Positions 22,607 to 31,682 are shown, numbered from the stretch's first letter. The stretch is 64,000 nt of DNA from Inhella proteolytica (GCF_016093275.1 NZ_JAEDAK010000002.1:434001-498000); one strand, 5' to 3'. Notes: generated by a model not told the origin, from the sequence alone. Numbers and translations are program-made.

Positions 22607-23953
22607 ATGCCCACCCGCCGCCACCTGCTCGCCGCCCTGCCCAGCCTTGCCCTAGCCGCCTGCGGTGGGGGCGGTGGCATCACCCCACCGCCCGCAGAGC
22701 CCGCGCCCACGCTGCGCCTGAGCAGCGACCGCAGCCAGTACTTCGTGGGCGAGCAGGCCGAACTGCGCGTCGAGTTCAGCGGCAGTGGCGCGCGCCTGGA
22801 GCCCGGCTTCGGCCGCGTGCGCAGCGGCCAGGTGCTGCGCACCGGCGCGCTGGCCGGCCCCTTGCAGCTGCGCCTGGAAGTGGACGCCGCCCCCGGCCAG
22901 ACACCGCAGCGTGCCGAGCTGAGCCTGGACGTGCGCTACCGCGACCGCTTCAGCCCCGTGGGTGATTTCTCCGCCAGCAGCCACAGTGCGCTGCCGTTGG
23001 CCGATGGCCGCGTGCTGGTGCTGGGGGGCGACCGGGGCGGCGTGGTGCTGTCCGATGCCATCGACCGCTTCGACCCCGCCCTGCGCCGCTTCGAGCGCAT
23101 CGGCAGCCTGAGCAGCGGCCGCAGCGAGGCCACCGCCGTGCAACTGCCCGATGGCCGCGTGCTGCTGGCCGGCGGCATCACCGCCCTGCCCGTGGCCACG
23201 CGCACCGAGCTCATCGACCCCCGCACCGGCCAGGTGCAGATCAGCGGCAACCTGGCACAGGCCCGCCACGGCCACAGCCTGACCCTGCTGGCCGATGGCC
23301 GCGTGCTGCTGGCCGGCGGCACCGCCCGCGCCAGCGCCGAGCTCTGGGACCCGCAAACCGGCCGCTGGAGCTTCACCGCCGGCCCGATGCAGCACGACCG
23401 TTCCGGCCACAGCGCCACCCTGCGGACCGATGGTCGCGTGCTGATTGCCGGCGGCCACCGCATCGGCGAGGGCTCCTACGTCTTCGCCGAGCTGTTCGAC
23501 CCCGCCAGCGGCCGCTTCAGCCCCCTGCCCGAGCAGGGCCTGGCGCCGCGCGCCGCCCACAGCGCCTGGCGCGCCCCCGATGGCCGCGTGCTGCTGCTGG
23601 CCGGCGAACGCACCCGCACCGATGCCCTCGAGGCCCTGGCCGACGCCCTGCGCTTCGACCCGCAGACCCAGCGCTTCGAGCCCCTGCCCGGCCTGGGCCA
23701 GGCCCGCACCCTGGCGCAGGCTGCGCCGCTGGGCGATGGCCGCTGGCTGCTGCTGGGCGGCCAGAGCGCAGGCGAGCGCGCGCTGCGGCGCAGCGAAGCC
23801 TGGGCCCCGGACCAGGCCGCGCAGGCGCGCGCCGAACTGCCCGAGCCGCGCGTGCTGCACAGCCTCACCCCGCTGCCCGACGGCCGCCTGCTGGTGCTGG
23901 GCGGCGAGGGCCTGCACGGCCAACTGGTGCCCACCGCCCTTTTGTACGAATAA
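22607..23953 (+). CDS. Kelch-repeat lipoprotein
   Basis: This 448-residue protein has a lipoprotein signal (LAALPSLALAAC, then a glycine-rich spacer). After an N-terminal immunoglobulin-like segment (about 35-110) it carries six to seven Kelch motifs of the form LADGRVLVLGG...ELWDPQTGRW, making a beta-propeller from about residue 125 to the end. Such propellers bind proteins or sugars, or are catalytic in galactose oxidase; the Cu-radical residues of the latter are not evident here. It is anchored outside the inner membrane, probably at the outer membrane. Regulation by the divergent LysR protein is likely. Confidence 0.8.
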   Translation: MPTRRHLLAALPSLALAACGGGGGITPPPAEPAPTLRLSSDRSQYFVGEQAELRVEFSGSGARLEPGFGRVRSGQVLRTGALAGPLQLRLEVDAAPGQTPQRAELSLDVRYRDRFSPVGDFSASSHSALPLADGRVLVLGGDRGGVVLSDAIDRFDPALRRFERIGSLSSGRSEATAVQLPDGRVLLAGGITALPVATRTELIDPRTGQVQISGNLAQARHGHSLTLLADGRVLLAGGTARASAELWDPQTGRWSFTAGPMQHDRSGHSATLRTDGRVLIAGGHRIGEGSYVFAELFDPASGRFSPLPEQGLAPRAAHSAWRAPDGRVLLLAGERTRTDALEALADALRFDPQTQRFEPLPGLGQARTLAQAAPLGDGRWLLLGGQSAGERALRRSEAWAPDQAAQARAELPEPRVLHSLTPLPDGRLLVLGGEGLHGQLVPTALLYE

Positions 23954-24057
23954 GAGAAAGTTAAGAAACCTTGACGCGAGTCTTAAGAGCGCGGGCGGTG
24001 CGGAATTCCTAGAGTCCTCGGCCATGGCGGCACCCTTTCGCCGCCCCGGAGAACCTG

Positions 24058-24753
24058 ATGAGCACCACCCCCCGCTACGACGTCTACGCCGGCATCCACA
24101 AGGCCCTGCGCCTCTTCATGAGCCGCACCCTCTGCACCCTGGGCAGCACCGACCCCACCCACTCGCACGAGCTGGACGCCGCCCTGGATCTGCTGCAGCG
24201 CCTGCTGGCCCTGTGCGAGCTGCACCTGAAGGACGAGAACGAGTTCATCCACCCCGCGCTGGAACGCGCCCAGCCCGGCACCAGCGCGCGCATCGCCGCC
24301 GAGCATGGACACCACGCCGAAGCCATCGCCGCGCTGTGGGCCCAGCGCGATGCCCTGCGCCAAGCCGCGCCCGAGACGCGTGCCGCCGCCCTGACCCGCC
24401 TGTACCGCGAGCTCGCTCTGTTCGTGGCCGAGAACTTCCAGCACATGGAGATCGAGGAGCGCGAGCACAACGCCATCCTGTGGGCGCATTACAGCGATGC
24501 CGAGCTCAGCGCCATCGAACAGGCCCTGGTGGCCTCCATCCCGCCCGAGGCCATGATGGAAGCGCTGCACTGGTTCATCCCGGCGCTGAACGCCAGCGAG
24601 CGTGCCGGCATGCTGGGTGGCATGCAGCAGGGCATGCCGGCGCCGGTGTTCGAGGGCGTGCTGCAGATTGCCGAGCGCACGCTGGAGCCGGCGGCCCATG
24701 CGCAGCTGCTGCGCGCGCTCGGCCGGGGTGCGCCGGAGCGCCTGGCCGCGTGA
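24058..24753 (+). CDS. Hemerythrin-domain protein
   Basis: This 231-residue cytoplasmic protein has a hemerythrin HHE cation-binding fold in its first 150 residues. Candidate diiron ligands are H14 (GIHKAL), ELHLKDENEFIHP, EHGHH and ENFQHMEIEE. Such domains bind oxygen or nitric oxide, or act in iron homeostasis. The C-terminal third (SIPPEAMMEALHWFIPALNASERAGML) resembles the extension of other single-domain bacterial hemerythrins. No obvious operon partner is present: the GNAT gene on the other strand converges on it with a 15-bp gap. Confidence 0.85.
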   Translation: MSTTPRYDVYAGIHKALRLFMSRTLCTLGSTDPTHSHELDAALDLLQRLLALCELHLKDENEFIHPALERAQPGTSARIAAEHGHHAEAIAALWAQRDALRQAAPETRAAALTRLYRELALFVAENFQHMEIEEREHNAILWAHYSDAELSAIEQALVASIPPEAMMEALHWFIPALNASERAGMLGGMQQGMPAPVFEGVLQIAERTLEPAAHAQLLRALGRGAPERLAA

Positions 24754-24768
24754 AGCCTGGGGCCTGCC

Positions 24769-25224
24769 TCAGCCCGCCAGCTGCTTTTCCATGAACACGC
24801 TCAGCGGGTGTTCGGGGTAGCTCCCGAACGCGCCGCGGACGCGGTAGCCATGCTTGCCGTAGAAGGCAATGGCTTCGGGCTGGCGCGGGCCCGTCTCCAA
24901 CTGCACGCGCCGGCAGCCGCGCGCCGCAGCCTCGGCTTCCAGCGCCGCCAGCAACTGAGCGGCCACGCCCTGCGAGCGGTGCGCCGGCCGCACGAACATG
25001 CGCTTGAGCTCGCCGCTGCCGGCGCCCAGCACCACCGCGCCGCAGCCCACCGCAGCGCCATCTGCGTCCCGCGCCACGGCGAACAACACGCCGTCCTGCT
25101 CCAGACTGCTCAAGTCCAGCGCATAACGCGCCTCGGGTGGGTAGAGCGTGTCCTGGTAGGCGTCCAGCTCGGCAATCAATGCGATCACGTCGGGCTGGTT
25201 CGGGCGTTCGAACTGGATGGGCAT
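24769..25224 (-). CDS. GNAT-family N-acetyltransferase
   Basis: This 151-residue protein has the GNAT acetyl-CoA-binding motif: MFVRPAHRSQGVAAQLLAALEAEA (motif A with R/QxxGxA) and the C-terminal AIAFYGKHGYRVRGAFG beta-bulge motif. The substrate is unknown. The ATG at 25224 is chosen because MPIQFERPN starts the fold; an upstream in-frame start would add a proline-rich unrelated stretch. It converges with the hemerythrin gene. Confidence 0.88.
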   Translation of the reverse strand: MPIQFERPNQPDVIALIAELDAYQDTLYPPEARYALDLSSLEQDGVLFAVARDADGAAVGCGAVVLGAGSGELKRMFVRPAHRSQGVAAQLLAALEAEAAARGCRRVQLETGPRQPEAIAFYGKHGYRVRGAFGSYPEHPLSVFMEKQLAG

Positions 25225-25290
25225 GGGCGGTGAGTGTGCCGGGCCCCCGCCCCGGGGGCGACTCGTCACCCCGCGCGGACCGCACCGGTC

Positions 25291-25665
25291 TTAAGCGGCC
25301 CAGGGCGGGGTGAAGGGGGGCTGATCCCCCACCAAGGCCTGCCCGCCCACCGGGAAGACGGCCAGAGCGCGGAAGGGCTGCGCCCCCGGGTTGGAAAGCG
25401 CGAGGGTCTGCCCCGCATGCACCACCAGGGCATTGCCCGCTTGCAGCTCGTGCCGCTCGCCGTCCAGCTCGATCTGCGCACGGCCCTCCAGCGCCACAAA
25501 GGTCTCCTCGCGCGTCAGGCGGTGGGGCGAGCCGTTCACGCCGGCGGCCACTGTCACCTCCCACACCGCGTTTTCCTGGGCGCCGCGGCGGGGCGATGCC
25601 AAGGTGGTGAACTGGATGCCCGGCAGATTGAAGGTCGGGGCGTCGTGGCGTTGCAGCAAAGGCAT
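25291..25665 (-). CDS. Small cupin-domain protein
   Basis: This is a 124-residue single-domain cupin. The two cupin motifs are recognisable in PHRLTREETFVALEGRAQIELDG and HELQAGNALVVHAGQTLALSN, with H47, E52 and a later histidine as possible metal ligands. Its enzymatic or sensory role is unknown. It is transcribed divergently from a MarR regulator with only 48 bp between the starts, and this space holds a 28-bp imperfect palindrome, so it is probably the regulator's target. Confidence 0.82.
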   Translation of the reverse strand: MPLLQRHDAPTFNLPGIQFTTLASPRRGAQENAVWEVTVAAGVNGSPHRLTREETFVALEGRAQIELDGERHELQAGNALVVHAGQTLALSNPGAQPFRALAVFPVGGQALVGDQPPFTPPWAA

Positions 25666-25683
25666 GGGGGCTCCTCGATATAC

Positions 25684-25711
25684 TTAACCATAGTTTATTA
25701 ACCGTGGCTAA
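25684..25711. promoter_or_regulatory. MarR-type operator between divergent genes
   Basis: A 28-bp imperfect inverted repeat (20 of 28 positions symmetric) runs from TTAACCATAG to CGTGGCTAA. It is strikingly AT-rich for this genome and ends two bases before the MarR start codon, so binding would block both the MarR and cupin promoters. Confidence 0.65.
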
Positions 25712-25713
25712 TC

Positions 25714-26175
25714 ATGTCAAGGACCGACCCACCGGACTTCGGTGTGCTGCTGAACCTGGCCTTCGCCGCGTTCAAGGACGCGCTCGACGCCGACCTGGCC
25801 GCGGCCGGCTTCGACGACATCGGCACCTCGTTCGGCTACGTGTTCCGCCTGCTGGCGCCGGGGCCCTGCAACCTCAGCGAGCTGGCCAGCCAGCTCGGCA
25901 TGAGCGCCCCGGGGGCGCTGAAGGTGGTGGACGACATGGTGGCCAAGGGCTATGTGGTGCGCAGCGCCGACGCGCAGGACCGGCGCGTCAAGCGCCTGCA
26001 GCTCACCGGGCGCGGCCACGCGGCGCTGGAGCGGGCGCGGCAGTTTCACCGCGCCTACGAGCAGGCCCTGGCACAGCGGCTGGGCGCGGCGCCCGTGGCC
26101 GCCACGCGCACGGTGCTGGAGGCCATGACGGCCGCACTGGCCGAACGGGGCGGGCGCATGCCCCGCCCCACCTGA
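25714..26175 (+). CDS. MarR-family transcriptional regulator
   Basis: This 153-residue protein has the MarR winged-helix fold: NLSELASQLGMSAPGALKVVDDMVAKGYVVRSADAQDRRVKRLQLT covers recognition helix and wing (about 53-98), flanked by dimerisation helices. No ribosome binding site is visible before the ATG, so translation may be leaderless or nearly so. It is divergent from the small cupin gene with an operator between, which suggests autoregulation and control of that gene. The ligand is unknown. Confidence 0.9.
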   Translation: MSRTDPPDFGVLLNLAFAAFKDALDADLAAAGFDDIGTSFGYVFRLLAPGPCNLSELASQLGMSAPGALKVVDDMVAKGYVVRSADAQDRRVKRLQLTGRGHAALERARQFHRAYEQALAQRLGAAPVAATRTVLEAMTAALAERGGRMPRPT

Positions 26176-26205
26176 GCGCCCCGCGCCGCAAGGCCTGAAC
26201 CGGCC

Positions 26206-27543
26206 CTACCTCCCCACCCCTTGCAACTGCAAGGGCCGCTCCACCAGCAGCCGCAGCCGCCCGCGCCCGCAGCGCTCCAGGCGCACACAGGCCTGGCGCT
26301 CCGCCAGGCGCCGCGTCAGCAGCAGCAGCCGGGCCTCCAGGTTGTCGCCCACTTCGGGCAGGCCGAGCTCCGGGTCCAGCCGCAGCTCGCGGTTGCTGAA
26401 CTCGCAGCGGCCGGCCTCATGGTGCAGGCGCAGCAGCTTCCACAGCACGGCGCCGGCCACGCCCTTGATCAGGTACTCGTCGTCCAGAAAGACGCTGCTG
26501 TCGGCCGCGTAGTAGCGCACGCGCAGCGGCTCGCCGCCGAGCGGGCAATCGGCCGGCTGTGCAAGCGGTGGCGCAGCGCCCTCCTCATCGGACTGCGGTT
26601 GCAGCGCGCGCACCAGCGCGGCCGCCTGGCCGGCCAGGGCCACCAGGGCGTCTTCGTCGTCCCAGCTCAGGCGCAGCTCCTCGGGGCTTTCAACAAACAG
26701 CACGCCCTGCAGCTGCCCGCCGGTCTGCAGGGGCAGGGCCAGCTGGCTGCCAGGCTCGGCCAGGCCCGGCAGCGGGATCTCACGGCCGAGCTGCGCCGGG
26801 TCCAGGCCCTCGCGCACGCGGCGGGCGTAGGCGTACTCCAGCGTGGCGTGGTTGATGCGGATGGGGCTGCCGGTACGCGCGGCCACGCCGATCACGCCCT
26901 CGCCCAGCGGAATCTCCGCGCCCACGCCGGAACGCCCGTAGCCGCGGCTGGCCAACGTGACCAGGCGCTCCCGGCTCGGTTCCCAGACCAGCAGCTGGGC
27001 ATGCGGCAGGCCGAACTCCTGCACCACTGCGTCCAGCAGGGTCTCCACCAGGGCGTCGAAATCGGTGCAGGCGGCCAGGCGTTCGCTGGCGCGGCGCAGC
27101 GAGCTCAAGGGGCTGGGCGCGGGCGCGGCGGCTGGGCCGCGCGGGGCGGCCACCTCGGTCACGCTGTCCACCGCATACAGGTCCGCGCCGCGCAGGCGGA
27201 AAACCTCGGCCATGCCGGTGTGCGAAGCAATGCCGGCCAGCTTGGCCTTCATGCGTTCGAACAGCGGGCCCTCGCTTTCGGTGCGCAGGAAGCGTGCGCC
27301 GATGCGGTAGGTCGCGCCATGCGCGGGGTGCACCACCAGCAGCTCCACCTGCGGATTGGCCAGCACGTTGCGGCGCGTCTTGTTGAAGAACTGGAACGAG
27401 AGCGCCAGCTGGCGCGCGCCCACGTATTCCACCTGGGAGACATAGGTGACATTGGGCACGCCATCGCCACCGCAGGTGGCGATCACGCCAGGAATGGCGC
27501 CCTCCAGGCAAGGGCGGATGGCGTCGAGGTCAAGCGCGTTCAT
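26206..27543 (-). CDS. Split-barrel flavin-binding, GAF and winged-helix sensor protein
   Basis: This 445-residue protein has three parts. An N-terminal pyridoxamine-phosphate-oxidase-like split barrel (about 1-120: IPGVIATCGGDGVPNVTYVSQ, FFNKTRRNVLANPQVELLV) probably binds FMN, F420 or haem. A GAF domain follows (about 155-310: FDALVETLLDAVVQEF, LGEGVIGVAARTGSPIRI). The C-terminal 110 residues resemble a winged helix (LIKGVAGAVLWKLLRLHHEAG, NLEARLLLLTRRLAERQ). It looks like a one-component redox or small-molecule sensor with DNA-binding output, which is an inference. It overlaps the following split-barrel gene by four bases (ATGA), so the two are translated together. Confidence 0.75.
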   Translation of the reverse strand: MNALDLDAIRPCLEGAIPGVIATCGGDGVPNVTYVSQVEYVGARQLALSFQFFNKTRRNVLANPQVELLVVHPAHGATYRIGARFLRTESEGPLFERMKAKLAGIASHTGMAEVFRLRGADLYAVDSVTEVAAPRGPAAAPAPSPLSSLRRASERLAACTDFDALVETLLDAVVQEFGLPHAQLLVWEPSRERLVTLASRGYGRSGVGAEIPLGEGVIGVAARTGSPIRINHATLEYAYARRVREGLDPAQLGREIPLPGLAEPGSQLALPLQTGGQLQGVLFVESPEELRLSWDDEDALVALAGQAAALVRALQPQSDEEGAAPPLAQPADCPLGGEPLRVRYYAADSSVFLDDEYLIKGVAGAVLWKLLRLHHEAGRCEFSNRELRLDPELGLPEVGDNLEARLLLLTRRLAERQACVRLERCGRGRLRLLVERPLQLQGVGR

Positions 27544-28034
27544 TGCGCGGCCGCCGGGGCGCCGGCGCCCGGGCCGGGGGTCTGCTCGAACACCGCGCCG
27601 ATGGTGAACTCGATGCGCAGGCACTCGGCGCCGGCACGCAGCACGGTGTGCGCCACCTCGGCCGGGAAGCCGAGCTGGCCGATCTCGCCCACAAACCCCT
27701 GCAGATGATGTTCGGCCAGCGCGGCGTCCTCGGGCTGGCAGGGGCTCAGGCGGGCGTCCTGGCCCTTGAGCTGCAGCGTGCGGTCGCTGTGCGGTTCGCT
27801 GAACACCACGGCCAGCTGGCCGTTGGCGGCCAGGTCGGCGCACAGGGCTTCGGCGTGGGCGCAGGGCATCAACAGGCAGAGCCGGCGCCGGTCGGCGGAA
27901 AGGCGCGCACCCACGGCGCGCATCAGGTGCGGGCGCAGCTGGGCGTCGCGGCTGCCCACGATGATGGACAAGGGCCGCTGCAGCCACTCGGCCTGCTCGG
28001 GGCCGATCAGCGCTTCAGATGAGGTGGCGGACAT
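27540..28034 (-). CDS. Pyridoxamine-phosphate-oxidase-like split-barrel protein
   Basis: This 164-residue single-domain protein has the flavin-reductase/PNPOx-like split-barrel fold: RPLSIIVGSRDAQLRPHLMRAVGARLSADRRRLCLLMP at the start and LQGFVGEIGQLGFPAEV later. Key FMN residues cannot be confirmed by eye. It is upstream of and overlapping with the fused sensor gene, which itself begins with a split barrel, so the pair may form a heteromeric flavin or haem protein. It is divergent from the Kef-type antiporter gene. Confidence 0.72.
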   Translation of the reverse strand: MSATSSEALIGPEQAEWLQRPLSIIVGSRDAQLRPHLMRAVGARLSADRRRLCLLMPCAHAEALCADLAANGQLAVVFSEPHSDRTLQLKGQDARLSPCQPEDAALAEHHLQGFVGEIGQLGFPAEVAHTVLRAGAECLRIEFTIGAVFEQTPGPGAGAPAAAQ

Positions 28035-28103
28035 GTCCGAAGTCTAGGCAGACCCGCTGCCTACACTCGGCCGTCCCCTGCTCTCACCGGTCGACTGCCG
28101 CCC

Positions 28104-29795
28104 ATGCCCCACGACGTCAGCCTGATCGCCACCATCGCCGCCGGCTTCGGCCTGGCCATGGTGTTCGGCTTCCTGGCCAACCACCTGCGCATGCCGCCCC
28201 TGGTGGGCTATCTGCTCGCCGGCATCCTGATCGGCCCGGCCACGCCGGGCTTTGTGGCCGATGTGGGCCTGGCCGGGCAGCTGGCCGAAATCGGCGTGAT
28301 GCTGCTGATGTTCGGCGTGGGCCTGCATTTCTCGCTGGCGGATCTGATGGCCGTGAAGCGCATCGCCGTGCCCGGCGCCATCGTGCAGATTGGCGCCGCC
28401 ACCGCCATGGGCATGGGCCTGGCGCTGTGGTGGGGCTGGAGCCTGGGCGGCGCGCTGGTGTTCGGCCTGAGCCTCTCGGTGGCCAGCACGGTGGTGCTGC
28501 TGCGCGCGCTGGAGGCCAAGGGCCTGCTGAAGTCCGTGAACGGCCAGATCGCCGTGGGCTGGCTGGTGGTGGAAGACCTGGTGATGGTGCTGGTGCTGGT
28601 GCTGCTGCCCGCCGTGGCGGGCTTGCTGGGCGGTGCCGCACCGGCCGGCGGTGGCAGCCTGCTCGGCACGATTGGCCTGACGCTCAGCAAGGTGGGCGCC
28701 TTCATCGCGCTGATGCTGCTGGTGGGCCGCCGCCTGCTGCCCAAGCTGCTGTGGTGGGTGGCGCGCACGGGCTCGCGCGAACTGTTCACGCTGGCCGTGG
28801 TGGCGGTGGCGGTGGGCGTGGCCTTCGGCGCGGCCAAGCTCTTCGATGTCTCGTTCGCGCTGGGCGCCTTCTTCGCCGGAATGATGATGCGCGAGTCGGA
28901 GTTCGCGCACCGCGCGGCCGATGAATCCTTGCCGCTGCGCGACGCCTTCGCGGTGCTGTTCTTCGTCTCGGTGGGCATGCTGTTCGACCCCGCCGTCATC
29001 CTGGCCGAACCGCTCAAGCTGCTGGCCGTGGTGGCCATCATCCTGCTGGGCAAGACCCTGGCCGCCGTGGCCCTGGTGCTGCTGTTCCGCTACCCGCTGA
29101 ACACCGCGCTCACCGTGGGCGCGAGCCTGGCGCAGATCGGCGAGTTCTCCTTCATCCTGGCCGGCCTGGGCGTGGCGCTGCAGCTGCTGCCAGTGGAAGG
29201 CCAGAGCCTGATCCTGGCCGGCGCGCTGATCTCCATCGCGCTCAATGCCGCCCTGTTCGCCGCCGTGGACCCCCTGCGCCGCTGGGTGCTGGCGCGCTCC
29301 AGCCTGGCGCGCAAGCTGGAGCTGCGCGACGACCCGCTGGCCGAGCTGCCGCAGAGCACCGATCCGAGCCGCCTGAGCGGCCATGTGGTGCTGGTGGGCC
29401 ATGGCGCCGTGGGCCGGCGCATCGCCGCCGAGCTGCAGGCCCACGGCCTGCACTTCGTGGTGGCCGAGCAGAACCGCGAGGCCGTGGAGGCGCTGCGCGC
29501 GCAGGGCATCAGCGCCGTGAGTGGCGACGCGCAAACCCCCGAGGTGCTGGTGCAGGCCCATGTGGCCCGCGCCGCCATGCTGGTGGTGGCCATCCCCGAT
29601 TCGGTGAACGTGCGCCAGATGGTGGAGACGGCCCGCACGCTGAACCCCGGCATCCAAGTGGTGCTGCGCAGCCATAACGAAGAGGAAGCCGCACTGTTGC
29701 GCCAGGAGTGCCAGGGCGAGGTCTTCCTGGACGAATACGAGCTGGCGCGCGGCATGAGCGCGCACATCCTGGGCCGGATGCGCGGCGCGTCATGA
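28104..29795 (+). CDS. Kef/YbaL-type cation-proton antiporter with RCK domain
   Basis: This 563-residue inner-membrane protein has about 12 membrane helices of the CPA2 family (residues 1-385), including LVGYLLAGILIGPATPGF and ALGAFFAGMMMRESEFAHR. A cytoplasmic TrkA-N/RCK domain (about 405-530) has the nucleotide-binding GHGAVGRRIAAELQ motif. The family exports K+ or Na+ in exchange for protons, gated by nucleotide or redox ligand. No KefF/KefG-type ancillary gene is adjacent, which favours the YbaL subgroup. Its stop overlaps the histidine kinase start by four bases, so the two-component system is coupled to it. Confidence 0.9.
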   Translation: MPHDVSLIATIAAGFGLAMVFGFLANHLRMPPLVGYLLAGILIGPATPGFVADVGLAGQLAEIGVMLLMFGVGLHFSLADLMAVKRIAVPGAIVQIGAATAMGMGLALWWGWSLGGALVFGLSLSVASTVVLLRALEAKGLLKSVNGQIAVGWLVVEDLVMVLVLVLLPAVAGLLGGAAPAGGGSLLGTIGLTLSKVGAFIALMLLVGRRLLPKLLWWVARTGSRELFTLAVVAVAVGVAFGAAKLFDVSFALGAFFAGMMMRESEFAHRAADESLPLRDAFAVLFFVSVGMLFDPAVILAEPLKLLAVVAIILLGKTLAAVALVLLFRYPLNTALTVGASLAQIGEFSFILAGLGVALQLLPVEGQSLILAGALISIALNAALFAAVDPLRRWVLARSSLARKLELRDDPLAELPQSTDPSRLSGHVVLVGHGAVGRRIAAELQAHGLHFVVAEQNREAVEALRAQGISAVSGDAQTPEVLVQAHVARAAMLVVAIPDSVNVRQMVETARTLNPGIQVVLRSHNEEEAALLRQECQGEVFLDEYELARGMSAHILGRMRGAS

Positions 29796-30826
29796 GCCCC
29801 GGCACGAGCCCCCTTCGCCTGGTCGGCGCCAACGCCTTGCTCTGGGCCGCCGCGGCCGGCGGTCTCTCGATCGCCGCCCCAGGCGTGGACACCCTGCCGC
29901 GCCTGCTGGTGTTCAGCGAGTGCGTGGGTGCCGTCATGCTGGCCGTGGCGCTGCTGATGCGGCGGCTGCCTCGGCTGACCCGACTGAGACCCGCCCAGAC
30001 CTGGGCCCTGACCGCCGCGCTGGCCATACCGCTTGGCTACATCGGCGGGCACGCGCTGGCGCTGCTGTTCCTGGGCGAGCCGTTCCGCCTGACGGGCACA
30101 GGGGCGGCGCGCCTGGCGCCGGTGGTCGTGCACTTGCTGGTAGGGGGCATCGGCCTGCACTACCTGGCGGCACGTGAACAACTGGCGCAGGAAGCGCGGG
30201 CGCGCGCCGAGGCCCAGCGCCTGGCCACCGAGACCGAGCTGCGCCTTCTGCGTGCCCAGCTGGAACCGCACATGCTGTTCAACACCTTGGCCAATCTGCG
30301 CGCCCTGCTGCGCGAGGACGCCGGCCAGGCCGAACACATGATCGACCAGCTGATCGCCTACCTGCGCGCCACGCTGGCGGCCTCGCGCCACGAAGCCAGC
30401 ACGCTGGAGGCCGAGTTCGCGCAGCTGCGCGCCTACCTGGAAATCATGGCCCTGCGCATGGGCCCGCGCCTGAGCTACACGCTGGAGCTGCCGCCCGAGC
30501 TGGCGGCCACGCCCCTACCGGCGATGCTGCTGCAACCCCTGGTGGAAAACGCCATCAAGCATGGGCTGGAACCCAAGGTCGGCCCCGGCCGCCTGACGGT
30601 GCAGGCGCACCTCGACGGCGCCCACATCGAGATCACGGTGCGCGACGACGGCCTGGGCCTGGGTGCCGACGGCCAGTTCCAGCGCCCGCTGGATGGCCCG
30701 GCCAGCAGCTATGGTCTGCAGCATGTGCGCGAACGCCTGCGCGCCGCCTACGGCCCCCCGGCCACGCTGACGCTGAGCCCGCTGCAACCCCAAGGCCTGT
30801 GCTCCCGAGTGAGGATTCCGTCATGA
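29792..30826 (+). CDS. LytS-type membrane sensor histidine kinase
   Basis: This 344-residue kinase of the His_kinase family (PF06580) has about four hydrophobic helices in the first 130 residues and a helical linker. The phospho-acceptor region is LRLLRAQLEPHMLFNTLANLRALL and the ATPase motif is PAMLLQPLVENAIKHGLEP, with a C-terminal GLGL box. The ATG at 29792 (MSPGTS) overlaps the antiporter stop; upstream in-frame sequence is out of family. It pairs with the LytTR response regulator that follows with a four-base overlap. The stimulus is unknown. Confidence 0.9.
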   Translation: MSPGTSPLRLVGANALLWAAAAGGLSIAAPGVDTLPRLLVFSECVGAVMLAVALLMRRLPRLTRLRPAQTWALTAALAIPLGYIGGHALALLFLGEPFRLTGTGAARLAPVVVHLLVGGIGLHYLAAREQLAQEARARAEAQRLATETELRLLRAQLEPHMLFNTLANLRALLREDAGQAEHMIDQLIAYLRATLAASRHEASTLEAEFAQLRAYLEIMALRMGPRLSYTLELPPELAATPLPAMLLQPLVENAIKHGLEPKVGPGRLTVQAHLDGAHIEITVRDDGLGLGADGQFQRPLDGPASSYGLQHVRERLRAAYGPPATLTLSPLQPQGLCSRVRIPS

Positions 30827-31644
30827 GCGAAGCCCCAGCCCCACGCGCCCTGATTGCCGAGGACGAACCCCTGCTGGCGCGCACCCTGAGCCGCCTGCTC
30901 AGCGAGGCCTGGCCCGGCCTGCAGCTGCTGGGCGTGGCCACGGACGGGCTGCAGGCCATCGAGCTCGGCCTGGCGCACACGCCCGAGCTGCTGTTCCTGG
31001 ACATCCAGATGCCCGGCCGCAGCGGCCTCGAAGTGGCCGAGGCCCTGGCCGACGACTGGCCCGACGACCGCCCCCAACCCCTGTTCGTCTTCGTCACCGC
31101 ACACGACGGCTTCGCCCTGCAGGCCTTCGAACGCGCCGCGGTGGACTACCTGCTCAAGCCCGCCACCCCCGAGCGCCTGGCCCTGTGCGTGCAGCGCCTG
31201 CAGCAGCGCCTGGCCGAGCGCTGCGCGGCGGCGGCACCGGCGCTTGATGCGCGCGCGGCGCTGATGCAGCGGGTGCAGTCGCTGGCGCCTGCACCGGCAC
31301 CGGAGGCGGACGCCGAGCGCATCAAGATCCTGCGCGCCGGCGTGGGCAACACCGTGCGCATGATCCCGGTCAGCGAGGTGATCTGCTTCGAGGCCACCGA
31401 GAAGTACGTCAACGTCGTCACCGCCCACGGCGAGGCCCTGGTGCGCATGAGCCTGCGCGAGCTGATGGCGCGCATCGAGGACGCCAGCGACTTCCAGCAG
31501 ATCCACCGCAGCGTGGTCGTCAACACGCGCTGCATCCTCAGCGCCACGCGGGATGAGATCGGGCACTACAGCTTGAGCTTGCGGGGGCTGGAGCGGCCGG
31601 TGAAGGTGAGTCGGGCGTTTGGGTATTTGTTTCGGCCGATGTAG
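30823..31644 (+). CDS. LytTR-family response regulator
   Basis: This 273-residue response regulator has a receiver domain with acidic pocket IAEDEPLLA, phospho-acceptor D60 in LLFLDIQMPG, and the KP pair in VDYLLKPATP. A C-terminal LytTR DNA-binding domain (about 170-270) has IPVSEVICFEATEKYVNVVT and FQQIHRSVVVNTRCI. The ATG at 30823 has GAGGA about eight bases upstream and is preferred to an earlier GTG. It is the last gene of the antiporter-kinase-regulator operon and is followed by a large palindromic element. Confidence 0.92.
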   Translation: MSEAPAPRALIAEDEPLLARTLSRLLSEAWPGLQLLGVATDGLQAIELGLAHTPELLFLDIQMPGRSGLEVAEALADDWPDDRPQPLFVFVTAHDGFALQAFERAAVDYLLKPATPERLALCVQRLQQRLAERCAAAAPALDARAALMQRVQSLAPAPAPEADAERIKILRAGVGNTVRMIPVSEVICFEATEKYVNVVTAHGEALVRMSLRELMARIEDASDFQQIHRSVVVNTRCILSATRDEIGHYSLSLRGLERPVKVSRAFGYLFRPM

Positions 31645-31682
31645 GTCGCTTGCTTGCTTTTGCGTTTGTGTAGTCCTGCGAG

